Origin: RBG-13-51-18 sp050014095 | GTDB taxonomy: Bacteria > Chloroflexota > Dehalococcoidia > Dehalococcoidales > RBG-16-60-22 | Assembly (NCBI GenBank): GCA_050014095.1 | Contig: JBEKDZ010000005.1 | Coordinates: 186,001-250,000, forward strand | DNA: 64,000 nt | Reading direction: 5' to 3' | Part shown: in pieces, positions 17,739 to 26,201 of the stretch | Layout: every line of letters starts with the position of its first letter | Position numbering within the stretch: the first letter of the stretch is position 1 | The notes under the pieces: model-generated | What the model was told of the DNA's origin: nothing | The model's input: only the letters and a program-made list of their open reading frames with translations | The model's database searches: none | Translations under genes and position numbers: made by a program

Positions 17739-19456
17739 CCCCGTCCGAACTCCCGCTCCAGTTGCGCTACGCTTAGTTTAATAACGGTAGGCCTGCCGTG
17801 TGGGCAGGTATGCGGATTGGTCGTCTGCTCCAGCTGCCTCACCAGCGTCCTCATCTCTTCTTCCGTCAGGGTTTGTCCGGCTTTAATAGCTCCATGACAG
17901 GCAATGGACGCTACTATCTTTTCTTCCCATTTACTCCGCTCTTCCCCCGCTAAAGAATCCAGCAGCTCCTTGAGCATTGCCGACCAGTTATCCCCCGCCA
18001 CCAGCGCTGGCACCGTCCTTACTAAATACGTTCTATCGCCGAACGATTCTAATGTGAAGCCGAAGTCGGTCAGCTGCTCCAGACATGACCGCATCATCGC
18101 GTCCTGTCGCGGCGTCACCTCAAGGGTCGCTGGCTCGAGCAGTCCCTGCACCTCCGGTTTTCTTTGCTCCCGCTGCTGCTTGACCTTATCGTAGCGTATC
18201 CGCTCGTGCGCGGCATGCTGGTCGATGAGGTAGAGTCCATCCGGTCCCTCGGCCACGATGTAGCCATTCATGACCTGTCCCACCACCCTTAAAACCGGCA
18301 GGGAAGCGGTCAGGGTGGGCGCGACTTCTTGGGGTAGCGGTATATTTTTCTCTGTCTTAGTAGTCGTTCCCCACAGCTGCTCCAGCGTGTGGGATGAGAC
18401 TGCTCTATAAGGCGCGACCACCTCCTCGATTTTCGGCACCGGCAGCTGCGTCGTAAGGGCTTGTCGCACCGCTCTCTGGACGGCGCGGAAGACCTCCCCT
18501 TCGGCGCGGAATTTAACCTCACTCTTGGCCGGGTGGATATTAACGTCCACCGCGTCCGCTGGTAGGGTGATATCGATGACCGCCACCGGGTGACGTCCCG
18601 TCATGAGGAGTCCGCTGTAAGCCTCCTCCACCGCATAGGCGAGCGTCCGACTATTCACCCAGCGTCGATTGACGAAGAAGCTTAGGTAGTCCCGTCCTGA
18701 ACGTCCTAGCGTCGGACTTCCCACCATGCCCGTAACATGAATATCTAGTGTTCCTTCGCCCGATTTCCAGCTTTGCTGCGAGCTATCCACCGACAACATT
18801 TTGTCGGCGGTGGCTACGCCGTAGACGTCGATAATTGCGTCCAGCAAACTCCCCTTGCCCGACGTTCTTAAGCTTTCCTTGCCGTCGACCGTCAAGCTAA
18901 ACGCCACCTCCGGATAGGCAAGGGCGTACTGACTGACCACGTTAGCGACGTGTCCGCTCTCGGTGGCTTGCGACTTTAAAAACTTGAGTCGGGCCGGCAC
19001 GCGTTTAAACAGATTCCTCACGGTCATGGTGGTGCCGCGGGTGCGGGCTTGTCCCTTCTTTTGAGTAACGACCCCGCCCTCCAGCGATATGTAGGTGCCG
19101 GATTTTTCCCCTTCGGTGCAGGTGACCACCTCAACATCCGCCACTGCGGCAATGCTCGGCAGCGCCTCGCCCCTAAAGCCCAGACTGCTTATCTTCTGGA
19201 GGTCCTGGGGACTCTTTATCTTGCTGGTGGCGTGACGTTCGAAAGCCAGTTCGACTTCGCTAGCTAGGATGCCGACGCCGTTGTCCGTGACCCTAATCAG
19301 TTGGATGCCCCCGCCCCTTATCTCCACCCCTATTTGACTCGCCCCGGCGTCCAGGGCGTTTTCCACCAGCTCCTTCACCACCGACGCCGGTCTTTCCACC
19401 ACCTCGCCGGCGGCTATCTGGTTGATGGTTTCTCTATCGAGGATTTTAATGGACAT
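17735..19456 (-). CDS. mutL: DNA mismatch repair protein MutL
   Basis: 573 residues. The GHKL ATPase motifs are ENALDAGA (33-40), DNGVGI (58-63) and GFRGEAL (93-99). The C-terminal endonuclease module has DQHAAHE from residue 412, ACHGAIKAG near 519, CPHGRP from 551 and a final EFGR. So this is an endonuclease-type MutL that nicks DNA itself. The last position of the DQHAxxExxxxE motif is Asp rather than Glu. mutS is not in the window. Confidence 0.95.
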   Translation of the reverse strand: MSIKILDRETINQIAAGEVVERPASVVKELVENALDAGASQIGVEIRGGGIQLIRVTDNGVGILASEVELAFERHATSKIKSPQDLQKISSLGFRGEALPSIAAVADVEVVTCTEGEKSGTYISLEGGVVTQKKGQARTRGTTMTVRNLFKRVPARLKFLKSQATESGHVANVVSQYALAYPEVAFSLTVDGKESLRTSGKGSLLDAIIDVYGVATADKMLSVDSSQQSWKSGEGTLDIHVTGMVGSPTLGRSGRDYLSFFVNRRWVNSRTLAYAVEEAYSGLLMTGRHPVAVIDITLPADAVDVNIHPAKSEVKFRAEGEVFRAVQRAVRQALTTQLPVPKIEEVVAPYRAVSSHTLEQLWGTTTKTEKNIPLPQEVAPTLTASLPVLRVVGQVMNGYIVAEGPDGLYLIDQHAAHERIRYDKVKQQREQRKPEVQGLLEPATLEVTPRQDAMMRSCLEQLTDFGFTLESFGDRTYLVRTVPALVAGDNWSAMLKELLDSLAGEERSKWEEKIVASIACHGAIKAGQTLTEEEMRTLVRQLEQTTNPHTCPHGRPTVIKLSVAQLEREFGRG

Positions 19457-19519
19457 GTTTTTATTATCTTACACGGTAGCGTGTAGTTTGTCAAGTGGTT
19501 ATTTTGATTTAAGTTTAGT

Positions 19520-19845
19520 CTTTTAAGGGGAGACAGTCAAAGAGCAAAATCCATCCCCCTTTGTCCCCCTTCCTTTTCAAAAGGAAGGGGGAGGGGAGAA
19601 GGAGAGGGGCTAGCGCCCTTCAGGGTGAACCTTCAGGATGAACCCCTCTACGCAGGCTATTCCCTTTCTCACCCCGCTCACCCCCGTATCAAGTACGGGG
19701 CAGGCTCTGAGCCCTCGGCGTGAGCTCGGTCGAACGCTTGTCGAAGGGTTCTCTTTAGGGTATTAACGTCTCCCTTTGAAAAAGGGAGATAAGAGAGGGA
19801 TTTTGCCTCCTCCGTTATTCCCAACTTGATTGGGAATCCAACGTG
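19520..19845. repeat. Cluster of dispersed repeats between mutL and pcrA
   Basis: The 407 bp from 19457 to 19863 contain no gene. They hold copies of nearly every repeat type in the window: the AAAATCC...CCCTTCCTTTTCAAAAGGAAGGG hairpin, the CCCTTCAGGGTGAACC module, a CCCCGTATCAAGTACGGGG hairpin, the GCCCTCGGCGTGAGCTCGGTCGAACG module, a CTCCCTTTGAAAAAGGGAG hairpin and a CCCAACTTGATTGGGAATCC end. Confidence 0.65.
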
Positions 19846-19863
19846 GATAAGAATTAGAAAAAA

Positions 19864-22023
19864 CTATCTCTTCTCAATCTTGGCAAAACTCAATAAAAAC
19901 CGCTTTACGCCCGCCCCGTCGAAAGCCACCACCACCTCGGCGTCGTTCTTGGTCTTGTGGTAGTTCACCACCACCCCATCGCCGAACTGCTCGTGCTTCA
20001 CATGGTCGCCGGACTTGAACTCGGGAATGTCGGTGATGCGTTTGGCTTTTTCCTCTTGTGCCTCGATGGTCGTCGTCGACCACTCGTCCTCTTTTTCGGT
20101 TACACCGCCCCGCGTGATTAAGCTGGACGGTATGTCCAGCAGAAAGCGCGAGGGCTTGTTCACCGCGCTGCTGCCCATTAAATGACGTCGGAACGCCCGA
20201 ACCAGATATACCTTCTGCTTCGCCCTGGTAATGCCCACATAACATAAGCGGCGCTCCTCTTCCAGCTGGGCGGGGTCGTCGATGCTCTTGTAATGCGGCA
20301 GGATACCCTCCTCCATGCCGATGATAAACACCACCGGGAACTCCAGTCCCTTGGCCTGGTGCAGTGTAATCAGGGTGACGGTTTCTGTCTTTTCGGGGAG
20401 GTCGTCGACGTCCGATACCAGCGCCACGCCTTCGAGGAAAGCCGTTAGTCCCTCCCCCGGTGACAGGTCTTTGTAGTCCTGTGCCACGCCGCGCAGTTCC
20501 ATGGTGTTTTCCCACCGTTCGTCGCCGTCGACCAGTCCCGTAATGTATTGCTTGTAGCCGGATTTTTCGACCACCATATCGAAAAGTTTTACCATGTCGA
20601 GTTCTTTACTTTTCTCGATAAAACTTTCCAGCATCGCCGCGAAGCCAGCCAGCGCCTTGACCGTCCGCGCAGAAAAGGGTAGCTCCGCGCTGGAGTCCGC
20701 TAAAAGATGCAAAGCCTTGTATTCGTTAACGCCCTGCGCCTGCGCCCAGCGGGATAGCTCGTCCAGGCTGCGCTCGCCGATGCCGCGCTGGGGGACGTTG
20801 ATGACGCGCATCAGACTGACCATGTCGTTAGGATTCTGGATGAGTCGCAGGTAGGCGATGATGTCCTTGACCTCGCGTCTTTCGTAGAAGCGCGTGCCTG
20901 CTACTAGCTTGTAGGGCATGCCGTAGCGGATGAAGGCTTCCTCCAGCACCCTGGACTGGGCGTTAGTGCGGAACATGATAGCGCAGTCGCCCGCCTTTAC
21001 CTCTTTACTCCTTACCAGCTTGTCGATTTCGTTGACCACCCACTGGGCTTCCTCCTCTTCGGAGTAGGTCTCGATAACATAGGGCGGCTGGCCCTTTTCA
21101 TTCTCCGTCCATAGTTCCTTGGGCTTGCGCTGCTTATTAGCGGAGATAACATGCGTCGCCGCGTCGAGGATAAGTTGCGTGGAGCGATAGTTCTGCTCGA
21201 GGAGGATGACTTTAGCGTCCGGGAAGTCTTTTTCGAAGTTCAGTATGTTGCGGATGTCCGCCGCCCGCCAGGAATATATCGACTGGTCGGGGTCGCCGAC
21301 CACGCAGATGTTGCGGTATTTACCAGCAAGGAGCTTCACCAGTTCGTATTGCACCAGGTTGGTATCCTGGAACTCGTCAACCTGGATGTGCATGTAGCGC
21401 GCCTGGTATTTGTCGAGTATTTCTTGTTTTTGACGGAAGAGCAGCACCGTCTTCATTAAAAGGTCGTCGAAGTCCAGCGCCGCGCTGTCGCTTAAGAGCT
21501 GCTGGTAGCGCTCGTAGACCCGCCGGGTCACCTCCTCGAAGTAGCTCTTACCAGGTAGGTCGGTTGGCCCCAGCATCTGGCTTTTAGCGTTGGAGATGAC
21601 GGACTGTAACGCCCTTGGGGCGAACTGCTTAGGGTCGAGCGCTAAATCCTGCAGACTGCGCTTAATCAGGCTTATCTGGTCGTCGTCGTCGTAAATGCTA
21701 AATTTACTATCGATACCCAGCGTTTTACCGTCCTCTCTCAAGATACGGGCGCAGATGGCGTGAAAAGTGCCGAGGGTGATGTTTTGCACCGAGCTGCTCA
21801 CCAGATTGTCTAGGCGCTCCTCCATCTCCCGGGCGGCTTTATTGGTGAAGGTGACCGCCATGATACGCCGCGGGTTCACGCCGACCACCTTTATCAGATA
21901 AGCGACGCGGTGGGTGATGACGCGGGTCTTGCCGCTGCCGGGTCCGGCTAAAATAAGCACCGGCCCGTTAATAGCTTCTACGGCTTCTTTTTGGGCGGGA
22001 TTTAGTCCGGTGAGGATGTCCAT
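19864..22023 (-). CDS. PcrA/UvrD-type ATP-dependent DNA helicase
   Basis: Superfamily 1A 3'-5' helicase for repair and replication. 719 residues. Walker A GPGSGKT at 27-33, motif II DEFQDTN, motif III VVGDPDQSIYSWR, motif V TLHQAKGLEF and motif VI VGITRAK are all visible. The C-terminus has the Tudor-like SGDHVKHEQFGDGVV domain typical of PcrA, which contacts RNA polymerase. It is not in an operon: repeats lie downstream and the divergent ribbon-helix-helix gene upstream. Confidence 0.95.
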   Translation of the reverse strand: MDILTGLNPAQKEAVEAINGPVLILAGPGSGKTRVITHRVAYLIKVVGVNPRRIMAVTFTNKAAREMEERLDNLVSSSVQNITLGTFHAICARILREDGKTLGIDSKFSIYDDDDQISLIKRSLQDLALDPKQFAPRALQSVISNAKSQMLGPTDLPGKSYFEEVTRRVYERYQQLLSDSAALDFDDLLMKTVLLFRQKQEILDKYQARYMHIQVDEFQDTNLVQYELVKLLAGKYRNICVVGDPDQSIYSWRAADIRNILNFEKDFPDAKVILLEQNYRSTQLILDAATHVISANKQRKPKELWTENEKGQPPYVIETYSEEEEAQWVVNEIDKLVRSKEVKAGDCAIMFRTNAQSRVLEEAFIRYGMPYKLVAGTRFYERREVKDIIAYLRLIQNPNDMVSLMRVINVPQRGIGERSLDELSRWAQAQGVNEYKALHLLADSSAELPFSARTVKALAGFAAMLESFIEKSKELDMVKLFDMVVEKSGYKQYITGLVDGDERWENTMELRGVAQDYKDLSPGEGLTAFLEGVALVSDVDDLPEKTETVTLITLHQAKGLEFPVVFIIGMEEGILPHYKSIDDPAQLEEERRLCYVGITRAKQKVYLVRAFRRHLMGSSAVNKPSRFLLDIPSSLITRGGVTEKEDEWSTTTIEAQEEKAKRITDIPEFKSGDHVKHEQFGDGVVVNYHKTKNDAEVVVAFDGAGVKRFLLSFAKIEKR

Positions 22024-22134
22024 ATACCTGAATTATAGCATTTATGAGGGTGGGGTAGCTAAAAGGGGCGGTGAGTATTAAGTAGGGTTACCGTGTCCTA
22101 GAAATAATACCTGAACCCTTCTGCCAATAACGTC

Positions 22135-22163
22135 TTGACGTCATAACGCTATAGTGTTATAGT
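22135..22163 (+). promoter_or_regulatory. Promoter of the ribbon-helix-helix gene
   Basis: -35 TTGACG (22135-22140), a 17-bp spacer and -10 TATAGT (22158-22163), 24 bases before the GTG start. This is one of the closest consensus matches in the window. Confidence 0.65.
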
Positions 22164-22165
22164 GT
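22143..22165. promoter_or_regulatory. Probable auto-operator overlapping the -10 box
   Basis: An 18-bp near-palindrome ATAACGCTATAGTGTTAT (22143-22160, symmetric at 16 of 18 positions) fills the promoter spacer. It also reads as the direct repeat TATAGTGT TATAGTGT (22150-22165) across the -10. Ribbon-helix-helix repressors typically bind such short repeated sites in their own promoters; binding here is inferred. Confidence 0.5.
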
Positions 22166-22187
22166 CATCGTATAGGGAGGTGAAATC

Positions 22188-22400
22188 GTGACCACTCCAA
22201 ATAAGCGTATTACCGTGTATTTAGACCACGATTTGCATAAAGCCCTGCGCCTCAAATCTATCGCCGTCTCCAAATCGGTATCAGACCTTGTTAATGAGGC
22301 CGTGAGAGAATTGCTGAAAAAAGACAGGCGTAAATATCATTCAATACTGGAATTAATGGCTACACCCGGACTAGAAGTAAAGCCTAAACCCCTCCGCTGA
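22188..22400 (+). CDS. CopG/Arc-type ribbon-helix-helix regulator
   Basis: 70 residues. The N-terminal strand KRITVYLD and the helices LHKALRLKSIAVSKSVSDLVNEAVRELL form a ribbon-helix-helix DNA-binding domain like those of antitoxins and small repressors. Start GTG 22188 after GGGAGG. No toxin-like gene follows: the next gene is a converging GNAT that overlaps its 3' end by 30 bp. It may therefore be a solo regulator. The promoter contains repeated elements suggesting self-repression. Confidence 0.8.
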   Translation: MTTPNKRITVYLDHDLHKALRLKSIAVSKSVSDLVNEAVRELLKKDRRKYHSILELMATPGLEVKPKPLR

Positions 22401-22817
22401 TGCCTCGAAGCCTATTGATTCGTAGAACTTATGCGCCCGCTCCCGCCGCTTATCGCTGGTGAGCATTATCTTGTAGCAGCCGGCTTTTTTCGCTAGGTCT
22501 TTGCAGTACTCCATTAAGAGCTTTCCGATGCCTTGGCTGCGCTTTTTCTCGTCCACCACCACGTATTCAATTACCGCGAAGGGAGCCGTGCCGTGGGCGA
22601 AACCGGGCAGAATAGCGAGAACCGTCGTGCCGATAACCTCCCCATTTTCCTCCGCCACCAGCAGACTGTACCCCGGCACTTTGGAGGCGGCCGCCAGGAC
22701 TTTTTTACAGTCGGCTATGGGAGCTTTTTGATAGCTTCCGGGGCTCATGGAGAGCTGCTGGTAAAGCTCCAGCAGGCGTGGGATGTCTTTTCCTGTTGCG
22801 GGTCTGATAATCAACAT
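22371..22817 (-). CDS. GNAT-family N-acetyltransferase
   Basis: 148 residues with the N-terminal IRPATGKDIPRLLELYQQL, the strand VIEYVVVDEKKRSQGIGKLLMEYC forming the acetyl-CoA loop, and a C-terminal HKFYESIGF segment. The fold is clear and the acceptor unknown. Its 3' end overlaps the convergent ribbon-helix-helix gene by 30 bp. Confidence 0.83.
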   Translation of the reverse strand: MLIIRPATGKDIPRLLELYQQLSMSPGSYQKAPIADCKKVLAAASKVPGYSLLVAEENGEVIGTTVLAILPGFAHGTAPFAVIEYVVVDEKKRSQGIGKLLMEYCKDLAKKAGCYKIMLTSDKRRERAHKFYESIGFEASAEGFRLYF

Positions 22818-22884
22818 GTTATTAGTATACTATTATAAAATTAAAAGCGATATACTGACCTCGAATACGCCGCAAAAACCGCTC

Positions 22885-22971
22885 TTTCGTCCCTCTTTTG
22901 TAAAGAGGGATAGAGGGAGATTTTGAGAAGGTCTGCGAGATTGCCACGTCGCTACGCTCCTCGCAATGACA
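22885..22971. repeat. Composite dispersed repeat downstream of purA
   Basis: Hairpin CCCTCTTTTGTAAAGAGGG followed by AGGGAGATTTTGAG, then GAGATTGCCACGTCGC and CTCCTCGCAATGACA. It is the same two-module order as 1610-1691. Confidence 0.65.
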
Positions 22972-22973
22972 AC

Positions 22974-24257
22974 CTAGAAAATCGACTGCCTGACGATGGT
23001 CTGCTCACGGTGCTTGCCCACGGAAATCAGACTCACCGGACAGCCAATTAGCTCCTCCAGTCGTTCGATATAGCGCCGCGCATTAGTCGGCAGGTCCTTA
23101 TACTTGCGGACATCATTGGTAGGCTTTTCCCACCCGGCTACATCCTCGTAAACCGGCTCGCATTTTTCCAATATGGCGACGCTCGCCGGGAAATCATCGA
23201 TAGTCTTGCCGTCGATTTTATAGCCGGTGCATATCTTCAGTCGCGGCATATTGTCGAGGATATCGATGCGGGTAATCACCATGGAGTTAAAACCATTGAT
23301 GCGAGCGCTCAAACGCGCCGCCACCACGTCGAACCAGCCGCAGCGCCGCGCTCTTCCGGTAGTTGTGCCATATTCCTGTCCCCGCTCGCGTATGGCGTCG
23401 CCGGTGGCGTCCTTCAGCTCCGTCGGCATCGGGCCTGCGCCGACGCGAGTCTGAAAGGCTTTAAAAACGCCGATGATATGCGTTATTTTATTGGGAGCTA
23501 TTCCGGAACCCAGGCAGGCATTGGCAGAGGTAGGTGATGAAGACGTGGCGAAGGGATACGTGCCGTAATCGAGGTCGAGCAGGAAGCCCTGCGCCCCCTC
23601 TAGCAGCACCGGCTCGTTGCGCTCTATCGCCGCCGCCAGCACCACACTCGTATCGCAGATACGCGATGCCCAGCGGTCGGCGTACTGGCAGTACTGCTTG
23701 TGAATCTCATCGAGCGAAAGCGCTTTTACTCCATAAACCTTGGTGAGCACTTTGTTCTTGCTTTCCAGCGTTGTGGCAAGCCTGTCGCGCAGTACTGCTT
23801 TATCTAAAAGGTCGCCGGCTCTGATGCCCGTCCGTGCCACTTTATCGGCAAAGGCGGGCCCGATGCCCTTGCGCGTCGTGCCGATGGCTTTGCTACCCAA
23901 TGCCTCCTCTTCCAGTCCCTCGATGACGATATGGTAGGGCATAATGAGATGGGCGCGGTCGGAGATAAGTAGCTTTGATGTATCGATACCCCGCGCGTTA
24001 AGCCCGTCCACCTCGCTGTTCAGGACGGCAGGGTTGATGACCACGCCGTTCCCGATGATGGAGGTGGTGTTTTTATAAAAGATACCCGAGGGCGTCAGGC
24101 GTAGCTTGAACTCTCCGTAAGGATTGACCACGGTATGCCCGGCGTTATCGCCGCCGGAGAAGCGCACCACGTATCTGGCTTTCTCCGCCAGCATATCCAC
24201 GATTTTACCCTTGCCCTCATCGCCCCATTGTGCCCCGATAACCGCTACAACCGCCAT
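22974..24257 (-). CDS. purA: Adenylosuccinate synthetase
   Basis: GTP-dependent first step from IMP to AMP. 427 residues. The P-loop-like GAQWGDEGKGK, the catalytic NAGHTV, the IMP-binding GTTRKGIGPA and the TTTGRARRCGW segment are present. The ATG at 24257-24255 follows AAGGAGG. It has its own promoter; the inositol-lipid operon ends about 196 bp upstream. Confidence 0.96.
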   Translation of the reverse strand: MAVVAVIGAQWGDEGKGKIVDMLAEKARYVVRFSGGDNAGHTVVNPYGEFKLRLTPSGIFYKNTTSIIGNGVVINPAVLNSEVDGLNARGIDTSKLLISDRAHLIMPYHIVIEGLEEEALGSKAIGTTRKGIGPAFADKVARTGIRAGDLLDKAVLRDRLATTLESKNKVLTKVYGVKALSLDEIHKQYCQYADRWASRICDTSVVLAAAIERNEPVLLEGAQGFLLDLDYGTYPFATSSSPTSANACLGSGIAPNKITHIIGVFKAFQTRVGAGPMPTELKDATGDAIRERGQEYGTTTGRARRCGWFDVVAARLSARINGFNSMVITRIDILDNMPRLKICTGYKIDGKTIDDFPASVAILEKCEPVYEDVAGWEKPTNDVRKYKDLPTNARRYIERLEELIGCPVSLISVGKHREQTIVRQSIF

Positions 24258-24284
24258 TTTTACCTCCTTGCGCAAAACCCATAC

Positions 24285-24313
24285 ATTCTACCATCGCACA
24301 CGTGCCTTGTCCA
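24285..24313 (-). promoter_or_regulatory. Predicted promoter of purA
   Basis: Minus-strand -35 TGGACA (24313-24308), a 17-bp spacer and -10 TAGAAT (24290-24285), each five of six to consensus. The leader is about 20 bases. Confidence 0.6.
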
Positions 24314-24453
24314 TCGTATTAGAGGGTAGTAGAGAGCGTTTACGGATGACCAGTCATTGTGATGGCAGCGCGTCTACGACGCACGTAGCTTTTTTGTTCT
24401 ATTTTCTTCTTAGCTATAGTTTGCAGGGTCTTCTTAATACTTCTTTACTAAAT

Positions 24454-25050
24454 CTACTCTTTCAGCTTATTCCAGGCAAAAACCATTCTCTCGATAACCG
24501 TAAACCAGCTGAAAAAGGTGAGAACTGACAATGTGATGAGCAGGGCGTTAGCGAACTGACTCAACATCAATCCCAGTGCCAGGATAATTACCCTTTCTGG
24601 ACGGGTGAAAAGTCCCGCTTTACACTCGACGCCCAGTCCCTCCATCCTGGCGCGGATATAGCTCACCAGCAGCGACCCCACCAGCGCCACCCCGGATAGG
24701 ATGCTTTCGGTTGCCAGCCCGCTCCTGGCAAAAACCGCTAGCAGGCTTATCAGGAGTATGGCTTCGGAAATGCGGTCGAGGGTGGAATCCAAAATCGCCC
24801 CGAAGCGGGTGGTTTTGTTGGTCATACGAGCCAGTGCCCCATCCAGCATATCGAACAGCCCCGCCACTAGCACGATAATCCCCGCTGCCAGGAAATGCTC
24901 GGTAACCACCAGCGCACCAGCCCCGATAGTGATGATAAAACCTATCAAGGTGATAATATTGGGTGTCAGCGGCGTTTTAGCTACCAAAGTGACAATTGGT
25001 TCGGTGATGTATTTGGCGAGGGTTTTACGTATTGATGCTAACTTTGTCAT
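24454..25050 (-). CDS. CDP-alcohol phosphatidyltransferase, probable phosphatidylinositol (phosphate) synthase
   Basis: Membrane enzyme joining a CDP-diacylglycerol phosphatidyl group to an alcohol. 198 residues, about five or six helices. The full signature DxxDGxxARx8GxxxDxxxD is present: D67, D70, G71, A74, R75, G84, D88, D92. The family alone does not define the alcohol. Its position after ino1 and a PimA-like gene, with a 4-bp ATGA overlap to the latter, argues for inositol phosphate, as in actinobacterial phosphatidylinositol phosphate synthase. Phosphatidylglycerophosphate synthase is the alternative. Confidence 0.8.
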   Translation of the reverse strand: MTKLASIRKTLAKYITEPIVTLVAKTPLTPNIITLIGFIITIGAGALVVTEHFLAAGIIVLVAGLFDMLDGALARMTNKTTRFGAILDSTLDRISEAILLISLLAVFARSGLATESILSGVALVGSLLVSYIRARMEGLGVECKAGLFTRPERVIILALGLMLSQFANALLITLSVLTFFSWFTVIERMVFAWNKLKE

Positions 25051-26195
25051 TTTGGTTTTGATAGGGATTCATTGATATTCTTTAGCGTCTTTTTATATAC
25101 ATCCAGCACTTTGCTAGCAATGATTGACCAATCATATTGCTTCGCCTTGACTATTCCCTGCTCGCCCATTTGCTGCCGCTGCTGTTTGTTCCTGATTAGC
25201 TGGAGTATAGCTTCAGCAAGTTTCTCCGGGTTCTTGGGCGGCACGGCGATTCCCTCGACGCCGTCTGTAAGGACGCTCGCATAGCCGTCGATATTAGTGG
25301 CGACCACCGGCTTGCCGACCGCCATAGCTTCCAGCAGGACAATGCCCTGGCTCTCACGTCCCGTTGCGGGAAAACAGGCGATATCTGCGGTTTTATAATA
25401 TTTTGGCAAATCGCTATAGGGGGCGTAGCCGGTTAAATTTACATCCGATAGCCCGTAGCGGCGAATGCGTTTTTGGTACTTATTCCGCAGGCGCACCCCC
25501 GGTCCGACCTGGATGAGGCGGCAATTGGGAACTTCCGGCTTGATGAGTTTATAGGCTTCCAGTAGGTATTCGAATCCTTTCCGTTTTTCCAGCCGCCCCA
25601 CGAAGAGAATGTTGGTCTTGCCATCCTCAAATATATCGATAGGCGTTACCCTGTCGTGGAAATGCTGGGTATCTACCCCGTTTGGGATAATTTCATAGTG
25701 ATCAGGGAAATATTTATTGACATAATTTAAGGCAACCTGCGAAACAGCGATACGCGCGTCCAGCTTGCGGAACCACCGGTTGAGGTACCACTTGGCGAGC
25801 GGTGAAAACATCGTATACCAAGGTTTGCCGCCGGAGGCATGGAAAGTGCCGACCATCGGCGACTTTTTTAGTCGCAATATGGTGGTGCAAAGGGTCGGCA
25901 TCAAAGGCTCGTGCAGGTGGCAGATATCGAACTTCTCGCGCTCGAAAACCTCTTTAATCTGCCCCTCCAGCCGTATGGATACGGTAATACGGGCCATCGA
26001 GCCGCTAACCGGGATTGGGCGCGGCGTGCCGATGCGGATAAAACGGTCGCCGATAGAAGAGCTGGCTCTTGAAGCCGGGGCGATAATCTTGACCTCATGC
26101 CCCAGGCGGGTGAACTGTTGCTCTAAACATGATATATGGCTGACTACGCCGCCCGGGTTGCCGAAGTCATAAGGGGAGACCAGGGCAATTTTCAT
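25047..26195 (-). CDS. GT4 glycosyltransferase resembling phosphatidylinositol mannosyltransferase PimA
   Basis: 382-residue GT-B enzyme. The N-terminal loop is YDFGNPGGVVSHI, followed by HLHEPLMPTL, GTFHASGG, VGRLEKRKGFEYLLEA and the sugar-nucleotide E-x7-E motif (ESQGIVLLEAMAVGKPVVAT). The N-terminal pattern resembles PimA, which mannosylates phosphatidylinositol on the cytoplasmic face. Donor and acceptor are inferred from that and from its place between ino1 (6 bp upstream) and the phosphatidyltransferase (4-bp overlap). Confidence 0.78.
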   Translation of the reverse strand: MKIALVSPYDFGNPGGVVSHISCLEQQFTRLGHEVKIIAPASRASSSIGDRFIRIGTPRPIPVSGSMARITVSIRLEGQIKEVFEREKFDICHLHEPLMPTLCTTILRLKKSPMVGTFHASGGKPWYTMFSPLAKWYLNRWFRKLDARIAVSQVALNYVNKYFPDHYEIIPNGVDTQHFHDRVTPIDIFEDGKTNILFVGRLEKRKGFEYLLEAYKLIKPEVPNCRLIQVGPGVRLRNKYQKRIRRYGLSDVNLTGYAPYSDLPKYYKTADIACFPATGRESQGIVLLEAMAVGKPVVATNIDGYASVLTDGVEGIAVPPKNPEKLAEAILQLIRNKQQRQQMGEQGIVKAKQYDWSIIASKVLDVYKKTLKNINESLSKPK

Positions 26196-26201
26196 GCTTG
26201 C

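Noticed and set aside
22188..22817. Toxin-antitoxin pair of the RHH gene with the adjacent GNAT protein
   Set aside because: GNAT toxins (TacT/AtaT type) do pair with RHH antitoxins, but those are cotranscribed in the same direction. Here the GNAT gene converges and overlaps tail to tail, so classical pairing is unlikely.
24370..24395. Plus-strand terminator-like hairpin CTACG-ACGCA-CGTAG with T-run
   Set aside because: No plus-strand gene precedes it, and the surrounding bases resemble a decayed copy of the CTCCTCGCAATGACA-type repeat.
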